A DNA stretch of 30,662 bases, from positions 26,078-56,739 of the forward strand of contig DEJF01000061.1 in assembly GCA_002353225.1 (NCBI GenBank), in the 5' to 3' direction. This document shows, in pieces, positions 8,611-15,020 of this stretch. The notes under the pieces were generated by a model. The model was not told the origin of the DNA and did no database searches. It worked only from the letters and a program-made list of their open reading frames with translations. This stretch comes from Prevotella sp. UBA2755. GTDB taxonomy: Bacteria; Bacteroidota; Bacteroidia; Bacteroidales; Bacteroidaceae. The position numbers were made by a program, and so were the translations under genes. Every line of letters starts with the position of its first letter. Position 1 is the first letter of the stretch.

Positions 8611-8638
8611 GTTCATAGTTCATAGTTCATAGTTCATA
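8611..8638. repeat. Four exact tandem copies of the heptamer GTTCATA
   Basis: GTTCATA is repeated four times without mismatch or spacer, directly upstream of the pgk -7 element on the minus strand, in the position where the -33 region should be. A simple repeat of this kind can change length by strand slippage. Confidence 0.9.
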
Positions 8639-8711
8639 ATTTAAAACTTTTTTGCTTACTTATATTCATAATGTAAGACGGAGTTTGCAAATTGAAAAGA
8701 AATCGTGAGAT

Positions 8712-8743
8712 TTTGTTTGTTTGGCGGAAAATGATTACCTTTG
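8712..8743 (+). promoter_or_regulatory. Promoter of the CobW-family gene
   Basis: TTTG at 8712-8715, a 20-base spacer, then TACCTTTG at 8736-8743: a full match to the Bacteroidota consensus. The ATG at 8762 lies 18 bases after the -7 box. Confidence 0.75.
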
Positions 8744-8761
8744 CAGTCCAGATAATCAAAG

Positions 8762-10015
8762 ATGAAAGAGACAATGAATATTCAGAACATTCCCGTCCTG
8801 CTGCTTACGGGTTATTTAGGCAGTGGTAAGACAACACTTCTGAACCGCATCTTGCAGAATAAGAAAGGGATAAAGTTTGCTGTCATCGTCAATGACATTG
8901 GTGAGGTGAACATCGATGCCGACCTGATAGAGAAGGGTGGTGTGGTAGGACAGAAGGACGACTCACTGGTGGCACTCCAGAACGGTTGTATCTGCTGTAC
9001 TTTGAAGATGGACTTGGTGGAGCAGTTGCGTGACATCACCAAGATGCACCGCTTCGACTATATCGTTATCGAGGCAAGTGGTATCTGTGAGCCAGGACCT
9101 ATCGCCCAGACGATATGCAGCATTCCTTCCTTAGGTCCGGAGTATGTGAAGGACGGCTATCTGCAGTTAGACTGTATCGTGACGGTGGTCGATGCCCTCA
9201 GGATGCGTGATGAGTTCGAGGGTGGCAACGACCTGTTGCGTCAGAATATCGACGAGGAGGACATTGAGAATCTCGTTATCCAGCAGATCGAGTTCTGTAA
9301 TATCATCCTGCTCAATAAAGCCTCTGAGGTATCGAAAGAGGAACTGGGTAAGGTGAAGGAGATTATCCGCACCATCCAGCCAAAAGCGGAGATCATCGAG
9401 TGCGACTATGGTAATGTGGACTTGGAGCGGATTATCCACACAGAGAAATTCAATTTCGAGGAGGTTGCCACTTCTGCCGCATGGATTCAGGAGTTAGAGG
9501 GTGACCATGACGAGGAAGAAGAGCATGAGCACCATCACCACCATGATGACGACGATGACGATGATGATGACGACGATGATGAACACGAGCATCACCATGA
9601 GCATGGTCACCACCACCATCACCACCATCACGACGAGGGGGAGGCTGAGGAATACGGTATCGGTACCTTTGTCTACTATGCCCGTCGCCCCTTCAACCTC
9701 GGATTGTTTGACGAGTTCGTGGCTCGTAAGTGGCATAAGAATATTATCCGAGCCAAGGGTATCTGCTACTTCAAGGGCGAGGAGGATATCTGTTATGTCT
9801 TCGAGCAGGCTGGTCATCAGGTGTCACTGCGTAACGTAGGACAGTGGTATGCCACCATGCCGAAGGAGGAACTGGAGATGATGATGGCACGTGACGAGAA
9901 ACTGCGTCGCGACTGGGACGACCAGTATGGCGACCGCATGCAGAAACTCGTGTTTATCGGTCAGCACTTGGATAAAGAGCAGATTACCAAAGACCTCGAC
10001 TTCTGCTTGTCATAG
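8762..10015 (+). CDS. CobW/COG0523-family GTP-binding metallochaperone with His/Asp-rich tract
   Basis: A G3E-family P-loop GTPase of 417 residues, of the kind that delivers zinc or another metal to client enzymes. The Walker A motif is GYLGSGKT (residues 17-24). The family's metal-binding CXCC motif is CICC (76-79, in NGCICCTLKMDL), and EASGICEP follows as the switch region. The guanine-specificity motif reads NKAS (185-188), not NKxD, so base selectivity may be relaxed. Between the G domain and the C-terminal CobW_C domain (about 300-417) lies a tract at 248-291 of Glu, His and Asp. It includes 12 consecutive Asp and 8 consecutive His, a strong divalent-metal sink. The gene is alone on its transcript with a consensus promoter. 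An alternative start at 8774 (MNIQNIP) would remove only four residues. Client and metal cannot be read from context; zinc is the usual guess. Confidence 0.9.
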   Translation: MKETMNIQNIPVLLLTGYLGSGKTTLLNRILQNKKGIKFAVIVNDIGEVNIDADLIEKGGVVGQKDDSLVALQNGCICCTLKMDLVEQLRDITKMHRFDYIVIEASGICEPGPIAQTICSIPSLGPEYVKDGYLQLDCIVTVVDALRMRDEFEGGNDLLRQNIDEEDIENLVIQQIEFCNIILLNKASEVSKEELGKVKEIIRTIQPKAEIIECDYGNVDLERIIHTEKFNFEEVATSAAWIQELEGDHDEEEEHEHHHHHDDDDDDDDDDDDEHEHHHEHGHHHHHHHHDEGEAEEYGIGTFVYYARRPFNLGLFDEFVARKWHKNIIRAKGICYFKGEEDICYVFEQAGHQVSLRNVGQWYATMPKEELEMMMARDEKLRRDWDDQYGDRMQKLVFIGQHLDKEQITKDLDFCLS

Positions 10016-10029
10016 ATAGCAATATCTGT

Positions 10030-10128
10030 TATAAAAGTAAATTCAGTGAATTTACTGACTAAATACACTGAATTTACTGAGTAAATACACTGAATTTACT
10101 GACCAAATTCAGTGTGTTTACTTTTATA
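10030..10128. repeat. 22-bp tandem repeats bounded by a 12-bp inverted repeat; likely bidirectional terminator
   Basis: Three 22-bp units lie head to tail at 10037-10058, 10059-10080 and 10081-10102, and a partial fourth follows. All share the end TGAATTTACTGA. The first unit contains TAAATTCA-G-TGAATTTA, a perfect dyad. The whole block is closed by TATAAAAGTAAA at 10030-10041 and its exact complement at 10117-10128. It fills the space between the convergent CobW and TonB-receptor genes and can fold on either strand. Confidence 0.85.
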
Positions 10129-10139
10129 GGGCACCCATC

Positions 10140-12224
10140 CTAATGAAATAGGAAGCGGACTCCTGCCACAAACCAGCATCCGGCTTGTGGCACATTACCA
10201 TAATCCACGTATCGTTTGCTGGTCAGGTTATTGCCTTCCAGATAGACAGAGTAGGTGTCGGCATTCCAACTCAACCGTGCATCCACTACGGAGTAGGGGT
10301 GATAGTTGCGTACCTCTCCGTCGATCGTCGTATAGGAGCCCATGCGGTCTTGGAAGCGATACTTCACGTTGAGGTCAAGATGCTTGATGACATGGATCAA
10401 CAGCGATGCCGTCAACTTATGCCGCAGATACTCCAAGGAATATTGCGACTGCAGATAATCCTCCACGTCCTTGTCTTGATGCAGATAGCAGTAGGCGAGG
10501 TTCAGCGTGTAACGCTTACCAGTTAGCGTGGCGTTCGTCTCAAAGCCGATAGTGTTCACCTTCGTATGGTTGACACTCTGCCAGACAGGATCCGTCTCAC
10601 GAGTGTCCATCACCCAGTCAATCATATTACGGGCATGATGATGGAAGACACTTGCCGACATGTTGAAGACATTTGATTGGAATTTGACACCTCCCTCTAA
10701 AGCGTGTAACTCCTCTGGTCTCAGATGCTTGTCAGCCTTATGACCTCCCACGCTGTAATAGAGTTCCGTGAATGACGGCATACGCAGGGAGGAGTTGTAG
10801 GACGCATAGATCTTCCAGTTAGTGCCGATACGATAACTGGCATCGATACCAGGATAAACCTTAAACGGCATCTCGTTCCATGTGTTCTTCACAGCGATGA
10901 AACCAGCAGAGAGGGTGAAACGTTTTAGCAAAACGTTATGCTCCAGATGGAAGGAGAGGTTCGAGCGGTTCAGTCCTACTTTATAATGACTGAACGGGTC
11001 GGAGAGTTCCTCACCAAGGTTCGTGCTGACAATATCCTCGTTGCGGAACTCAGCACCAAAGGCAGTGCGTCCCAACAACCAGTCGAAATAACTGTTCAGG
11101 TTGACACCAAAGACATCCGTGCGATGGTAGTTGAACGGTACTTTCTCCTCAGAGCCGCGTATCAACTCGAAACGGTCGTGGTTGCGGTTCCAATAGATAG
11201 CAGGACGGAAATGCCAGTTACCGGTCGTGATTTCTCCCTGTAGTGCCGTGTTGATTTTGACGGTCTTCTCATACTGCTCGTCGAACTTCGCACTATAGAA
11301 GGTGTTGGAGCCGAACCCTTTCGTCGACAGTCCTGCATGCCAGTTCAGTCGAAGTCCCTCCTGTTGGTATTGTCCTTGGTAGAACACCTTGCCACCACTG
11401 TAGTCACTATTCAGACTACCAGCCTTCGAACGACTATAGCCGTCGGAACGGGTGTAGGAAGCGGAGAGGGATGACCCCAGTCCCAGCGACCCCAGTCCCA
11501 GCGACCCCACCCGAGAGGAGGGGAGACTGAGGCGGCCGGCGACAGACAGATAGCCGAAGGAACCTCCCTCTATTCTTGCATCTACAAGGGCTTTCCTCCC
11601 CTCCCTTGGGAGGGGTTGGGGGAGGGGTTCCCTCGTCACAATATTGATGGCACCCATCAGGGAGGAGGTGCCATAGACACGACCGGCAGGACCCTCTAAT
11701 ACCTCAATACGCTCGATGTCCGAGAGATCACAAGGGAAATCGAAGGCATTATGACCCGTCTGCGGATCACAGATATTAATGCCATTGAGCAGGATGGTAA
11801 TCTGCTCACTCGTACCGCCTCGGATACTGATATCCGTCTGTGCACCAATCGGTCCTCGTTGACGGACATCCACGCCTACGGCGTATTTCAGCAAATCATT
11901 AATACTTTGTACTGGCGCCGCTTGAATCTCGTCGCGACTCAGTACAGTGACCATTCTCGCTGCTTGCCCTAATGCAAGCGGTGCGCGTGACCCAGTGACC
12001 TCTACGTCATCCAAGGTCGCTTCTTTGTCTGTCTGGTTATCGTTAGTGGTAACAACCTCAGTCGTGCCCTTGTCATCGATGGCGGCACTTGCTGATGTCA
12101 GTGTCGCTACACTCAGCACACTGATGGTTACCACACGTCCCAAACAGGCAAAGAGTGCATATCCCTTCCTTGAAAAATGATGGAAGCGGAGTGCTTTGCG
12201 CTGATTGAAATTTGGTTTATACAT
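10140..12224 (-). CDS. TonB-dependent outer-membrane receptor, BtuB-like
   Basis: A 694-residue outer-membrane beta-barrel receptor for energised import of a ligand, driven by TonB. A long signal sequence (about residues 1-48, ending ATLTSASAA) is followed by a TonB-box-like LDDVEVTGSR. Next come a plug domain (about 75-198: SINDLLKYAVGVDVRQRG, DISIRGGTSEQ, DPQTGHNAFDFP, IERIEVLEGPAGRVYG, GAINIVTR) and a barrel of strands to the C-terminus. The DPQTGH segment is typical of the BtuB-like (COG4206) group in Bacteroidota, so cobalamin is a possible ligand but not shown. The start at 12224 is chosen because a TACCTTTG promoter lies at 12255-12248; the longer frame from 12278 would begin upstream of it. 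Oddities are an in-frame palindromic insert right after the plug (PLPQPLPREGR, residues 200-210) and a duplicated GSLGL peptide (about 240-250). No cobalamin riboswitch fits in the short leader. Confidence 0.88.
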   Translation of the reverse strand: MYKPNFNQRKALRFHHFSRKGYALFACLGRVVTISVLSVATLTSASAAIDDKGTTEVVTTNDNQTDKEATLDDVEVTGSRAPLALGQAARMVTVLSRDEIQAAPVQSINDLLKYAVGVDVRQRGPIGAQTDISIRGGTSEQITILLNGINICDPQTGHNAFDFPCDLSDIERIEVLEGPAGRVYGTSSLMGAINIVTREPLPQPLPREGRKALVDARIEGGSFGYLSVAGRLSLPSSRVGSLGLGSLGLGSSLSASYTRSDGYSRSKAGSLNSDYSGGKVFYQGQYQQEGLRLNWHAGLSTKGFGSNTFYSAKFDEQYEKTVKINTALQGEITTGNWHFRPAIYWNRNHDRFELIRGSEEKVPFNYHRTDVFGVNLNSYFDWLLGRTAFGAEFRNEDIVSTNLGEELSDPFSHYKVGLNRSNLSFHLEHNVLLKRFTLSAGFIAVKNTWNEMPFKVYPGIDASYRIGTNWKIYASYNSSLRMPSFTELYYSVGGHKADKHLRPEELHALEGGVKFQSNVFNMSASVFHHHARNMIDWVMDTRETDPVWQSVNHTKVNTIGFETNATLTGKRYTLNLAYCYLHQDKDVEDYLQSQYSLEYLRHKLTASLLIHVIKHLDLNVKYRFQDRMGSYTTIDGEVRNYHPYSVVDARLSWNADTYSVYLEGNNLTSKRYVDYGNVPQAGCWFVAGVRFLFH
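11473..11512. repeat. 15-bp tandem duplication inside the TonB-receptor gene
   Basis: GACCCCAGTCCCAGC occurs at 11473-11487 and again at 11488-11502, followed by a partial third copy (GACCCCA). It keeps the frame and adds a second GSLGL unit to a barrel region just after the plug. Confidence 0.85.
11595..11627. repeat. GC-rich palindromic element (copy A) inserted in frame in the TonB-receptor gene
   Basis: CCCCTCCC at 11598-11605 and GGGAGGGG at 11608-11615 form the palindrome, followed by TTGGGGGAGGGG. It encodes PLPQPLPREGR on the minus strand. The 12-base core GAGGGGTTGGGG (11610-11621) is identical to that in copy C inside radA (14458-14469). Confidence 0.8.
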
Positions 12225-12247
12225 ATTGTTTTGATAAAAAAGCGGTG

Positions 12248-12255
12248 CAAAGGTA
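12248..12255 (-). promoter_or_regulatory. TonB-receptor promoter -7 element
   Basis: TACCTTTG on the minus strand, 23 bases before the chosen ATG at 12224. It lies back to back with the queC promoter, only 12 bases away, so the two polymerase footprints overlap. Confidence 0.65.
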
Positions 12256-12267
12256 CGATTTTTTTTG

Positions 12268-12275
12268 TATCTTTG
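12268..12275 (+). promoter_or_regulatory. queC promoter -7 element
   Basis: TATCTTTG, ending 8 bases before the queC ATG. A near-leaderless transcript is implied. No TTTG is seen at the -33 position, which is occupied by the divergent promoter. Confidence 0.6.
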
Positions 12276-12283
12276 CAAGCAAT

Positions 12284-12937
12284 ATGAAAGATTCTATTTT
12301 GATTTTAAGTGGTGGCATGGATTCTGTCACCTTATTATATGACGAGCAGGAGCGTATTGCCCTTGCCGTCTCGTTCGACTATGGTAGTAAGCATAATGCG
12401 AAGGAGATCCCCTTTGCCAAGATGCATTGTGAGCGACTGGGTATCAAGCATATCGTGATACCCCTCGACTTCATGACGAAGTATTTCAAGAGTTCATTAT
12501 TAGAGGGTGGGGAAGAGATACCCGAGGGTCATTATGCTGACGAGAATATGAAATCGACGGTGGTACCGTTCCGTAACGGTATCATGCTGTCTATCGTGGT
12601 CGGTATCGCTGAGAGCAATGGTTTGAAGTATGTGATGATGGCTAACCATGGGGGCGACCATACCATCTACCCGGACTGCACCCCTCAGTTTGTCGATGCT
12701 TTCGACAAGGCGGCGGAGGCTGGCACTTTTGTCAAGGTGCATCTGCGTTCTCCTTATACGAATATCACCAAAGGGGACATCGCCCGTCGTGGAAAAGCAC
12801 TGGGCATTGACTACAGCAAAACATGGAGTTGCTATAAGGGTGGCGACAAGCATTGCGGCAAATGTGGTACCTGTGTGGAGCGGAAGGAAGCACTTGCCGA
12901 GGCTGGCATCGAAGACCAGACAGAGTATGATTTGTAG
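12284..12937 (+). CDS. queC: 7-cyano-7-deazaguanine synthase QueC
   Basis: This enzyme makes preQ0 from 7-carboxy-7-deazaguanine, ammonia and ATP, a step in queuosine biosynthesis in the cytoplasm. The 217-residue length is normal. The PP-loop is SGGMDS (residues 9-14). The zinc site is formed by Cys183, Cys191, Cys194 and Cys197 in SCYKGGDKHCGKCGTC near the C-terminus. The start at 12284 (MKDSILILSGG) is chosen because QueC proteins begin directly with this strand and because the promoter lies at 12268-12275; an in-frame ATG at 12212 lies upstream of that promoter. No queD or queE is adjacent, so the gene stands alone, divergent from the TonB receptor. Its stop codon overlaps the first unit of the repeat block that follows. 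Confidence 0.96.
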   Translation: MKDSILILSGGMDSVTLLYDEQERIALAVSFDYGSKHNAKEIPFAKMHCERLGIKHIVIPLDFMTKYFKSSLLEGGEEIPEGHYADENMKSTVVPFRNGIMLSIVVGIAESNGLKYVMMANHGGDHTIYPDCTPQFVDAFDKAAEAGTFVKVHLRSPYTNITKGDIARRGKALGIDYSKTWSCYKGGDKHCGKCGTCVERKEALAEAGIEDQTEYDL

Positions 12938-13170
12938 ACATAGTAACAGGTTAAAGACATAGTAACAGATTAACAAGATAAAGACATAATAACTTTTTAA
13001 AGACATACTAACAGATTAACAAGATAAAGACATAATAACAGATTAACAATATTTGGTGAGTCTTTTTGTGCCCCCCTAATAAAATGTTATTCTGTTACTA
13101 TGTCTTTTTAAATGTTATTATGTCTTTAAAAGTTATTCTGTTACTATGTCTTTAGCCAGTTACTCTGTCT
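12936..13170. repeat. Compound direct and inverted repeat block between queC and radA
   Basis: The motif AGACATAGTAACAG (with variants) occurs five times in direct orientation, starting at 12936, 12955, 12982, 13001 and 13028. Its complement CTGTTACTATGTCT (with variants) starts at 13092, 13114, 13138 and 13157. The first four direct copies form two 46-bp compound units (12936-12981 and 12982-13027) with internal spacing 19 and 27. The two orientations face each other across a short unique centre (about 13050-13090), so transcripts from either side could fold into a long stem. The block starts inside the queC stop codon and ends at the base before the radA stop codon. A terminator role is plausible. 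Confidence 0.85.
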
Positions 13171-14586
13171 TTACCCGAAGAGTGCTCTGAGTGCCTCCTC
13201 TACCTTACGGACGGGTACTAACTCTATATTGAATTTCTTGCGGTTCAGTCCTGAGAGGTTGTACTTAGGGATGATGATATGTGAGAATCCTAATTTCTCT
13301 GCCTCTGAGATACGTTGCTCGATACGGGCGACAGGACGTACCTCACCACTGAGTCCTACCTCACCAGCCATGCACCAGCCACTCTCGATGGGGGTGTCGA
13401 CATTAGACGAAAGGACAGCGGCAATGACACTGAGGTCCATCGCCATATCCGTGACCCGCAAACCTCCTGCGATATTCAGGAAGACATCCTTCTGCATGAG
13501 TTTGAAACCTACTCGTTTCTCCAACACAGCAAGGAGCATATTCAGACGACGCTGGTCGAAACCTGTCGCACTGCGTTGTGGTGTTCCGTAGGCGGCACTG
13601 CTGACCAGTGCCTGTGTCTCAACCAAGAAAGGACGGACACCCTCGATGGCGGAACTGATAGCGACACCACTCAGTCCGTCATGGTCTTCTGTCAACAGCA
13701 GTTCTGAGGGGTTGCTAACCTGTCGGAGTCCTGTCTGCTGCATCTCATAGATACCTAACTCGGAGGTACTGCCAAAACGGTTCTTGATCGAGCGCAGGAT
13801 GCGGTACATATAATGCTGGTCACCCTCAAACTGGATGACAGTATCAACGATATGCTCTAAGATCTTCGGACCGGCAAGCGTTCCCTCCTTCGTGATATGA
13901 CCAATCAGGATCACGGGAACACCACTCGTCTTGGCAAAGCGGAGCAGTGCCGAGGCACATTCACGAACCTGGGCTATCGAGCCTGCCGACGACTCGACAT
14001 CCTCCGTGGCAATAGTCTGGATGGAGTCGATGATGATCAGTTCGGGTTGTACCTCTTTGACATGGTCGAAAATCGCCTCCAAGGAGTTCTCGCAGAGAAT
14101 CATGAAGTTGTCGGACCCCTCCAACCTCCCCTGTTGAGGGGAGGCAATGAGACGTTCGGCACGCATCTTCAACTGGTGGGCACTCTCCTCACCGCTGACA
14201 TACAGCACCCGTTTCTCTGGCAGGTTCAGCATGGTCTGGAGGGAGAGGGTAGACTTACCGATACCGGGTTCACCACCTAACAGGACGATGGAGCCGGGGA
14301 CGAGACCGCCACCCAGCACACGGTTCAGTTCCTCGTCATGCATGTCAATACGTGGGTCATCATGGGCAGAGATGTCACGCAGTCGTAGCACCTTGGCGGC
14401 ATCGCGACCGCGGCTGTTTATCGTTTCGCCAGCACCAAAAGCCCCTCGCCTATAGGAGAGGGGTTGGGGTGAGGCTTTGATCTCCTTGAACGTGTTCCAC
14501 TGTCCGCACGACGGACACTTACCAATCCATTTTGCTGATTCCTGTCCGCAGTTCTCGCAGACATACATTGTCTTGTCTTTTGCCAT
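13171..14586 (-). CDS. radA: DNA repair protein RadA
   Basis: RadA is a RecA-like ATPase that promotes branch migration in recombination, acting on DNA in the cytoplasm. The product has 471 residues from the start at 14586 (MAKDKTMYVCENCGQESAKW). The N-terminal zinc finger uses Cys10, Cys13, Cys24 and Cys27. The Walker A motif is GGEPGIGKST (104-113), IIIDSIQT is Walker B, and the RadA signature KNRFG is at 268-272. A Lon-like domain fills the C-terminal part. The upstream ATG at 14691 is rejected because the family begins with the zinc finger and a promoter sits at 14626-14595. Two palindromic elements are inserted in frame. One is in the linker after the zinc finger (SPQPLSYRRG, residues 39-48) and one in an ATPase-domain loop (SPQQGRLEGS, about 149-158). 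Both are at places likely exposed, and all catalytic motifs remain. Confidence 0.96.
   Translation of the reverse strand: MAKDKTMYVCENCGQESAKWIGKCPSCGQWNTFKEIKASPQPLSYRRGAFGAGETINSRGRDAAKVLRLRDISAHDDPRIDMHDEELNRVLGGGLVPGSIVLLGGEPGIGKSTLSLQTMLNLPEKRVLYVSGEESAHQLKMRAERLIASPQQGRLEGSDNFMILCENSLEAIFDHVKEVQPELIIIDSIQTIATEDVESSAGSIAQVRECASALLRFAKTSGVPVILIGHITKEGTLAGPKILEHIVDTVIQFEGDQHYMYRILRSIKNRFGSTSELGIYEMQQTGLRQVSNPSELLLTEDHDGLSGVAISSAIEGVRPFLVETQALVSSAAYGTPQRSATGFDQRRLNMLLAVLEKRVGFKLMQKDVFLNIAGGLRVTDMAMDLSVIAAVLSSNVDTPIESGWCMAGEVGLSGEVRPVARIEQRISEAEKLGFSHIIIPKYNLSGLNRKKFNIELVPVRKVEEALRALFG
14115..14144. repeat. GC-rich palindromic element (copy B) inserted in frame in radA
   Basis: CCTCCCCT (14125-14132) and AGGGGAGG (14137-14144) form a perfect 8-bp stem with a 4-base loop, preceded by ACCCCTCCAA. 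It encodes SPQQGRLEGS on the minus strand and lies in the opposite orientation to copies A and C relative to the gene. Confidence 0.75.
14442..14475. repeat. GC-rich palindromic element (copy C) inserted in frame in radA
   Basis: CCCCTC (14442-14447) pairs with GAGGGG (14458-14463), with further CC/GG pairing inside, followed by TTGGGGTGAGG. It encodes SPQPLSYRRG on the minus strand and uses the same reading frame (PQPL) as copy A. Confidence 0.8.
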
Positions 14587-14594
14587 ATCGACTG

Positions 14595-14626
14595 CGAAGA
14601 TACGAAAAATAACCGAATATGCCAAA
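14595..14626 (-). promoter_or_regulatory. radA promoter
   Basis: On the minus strand: TTTG at 14626-14623, a 20-base spacer, and TATCTTCG at 14602-14595, one mismatch from TAnnTTTG. The box ends 8 bases before the radA ATG at 14586 and so fixes that start. Confidence 0.65.
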
Positions 14627-14735
14627 CTTTTTATTTTTTCTCTAAATCCCGGGTTAGGTGTCTCCGAGTCCCTTGGAGGTGGCATCTTCATCGTTTTTTA
14701 CCCCATTTTTAGAGCAAAATCGCCAATCGTTGTCA

Positions 14736-14809
14736 CCCTTGTCACCTCGTTGCCACCCACAATTCCCTGATAATCAAATAGTTTTGCAAGGTGGCAACGG
14801 CGACAAGGG
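14736..14809. repeat. Long imperfect inverted repeat in the radA upstream gap
   Basis: CCCTTGTC, CC and GTTGCCACC in the left arm (14736-14757) pair with GGTGGCAAC, GG and CGACAAGGG in the right arm (14790-14809). There is one mismatch and a 2-base bulge across a 32-base loop. No T-run follows, so it is not a typical terminator. Confidence 0.75.
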
Positions 14810-15020
14810 TTTAAAAATTACATGTAGGGAAATGATGGGCTCTAAAAGTTCTACTTTCCTGCCCAAATATTTTGAAAGATGAAAGAAAAGATGTATCTTT
14901 TTGAAATAGGTAAACTGGGGAGATACAGGCAATTCTTGTTCTGGCAAGTGACTTCGTCGATGACTACCTGTTCTATGGTCCCTATTCTTATGAGGTTCCC
15001 GAATGTAGTTATACAATTCA

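Larger units (their letters stand above)
14587..15020. other. 434-base gap: radA promoter and a long inverted repeat, no gene found
   Basis: The gap holds the radA promoter (14595-14626) and an inverted repeat at 14736-14809. The rest (about 14815-15020) is AT-rich with only short open frames in any direction, none with a recognisable motif, promoter or codon pattern like the neighbours. A minus-strand frame across 14720-14830 could be a remnant of a lost gene, but I cannot name it. Confidence 0.6.

Noticed and set aside
1..10015. A B12 gene cluster linking methylmalonyl-CoA mutase, the CobW-family protein and the BtuB-like receptor
   Set aside because: Unrelated housekeeping genes separate them, each has its own promoter and terminator, and COG0523 proteins mostly handle metals other than cobalt.
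12225..12283. Cobalamin riboswitch before the BtuB-like receptor
   Set aside because: The predicted leader is only about 20 bases and the whole intergenic space is 59 bases, too short for such a riboswitch.
12936..13170. CRISPR-like array
   Set aside because: Motifs are short and degenerate, spacers are themselves repeated, copies occur in both orientations, and no cas gene is nearby.
14587..14691. N-terminal extension of RadA from ATG 14691
   Set aside because: The extra residues precede the zinc finger with which RadA proteins begin, and the radA promoter lies inside this stretch.
14658..14882. 74-codon plus-strand frame in the same gap
   Set aside because: It spans the inverted repeat, its translation is low complexity, and no promoter or homology is evident.
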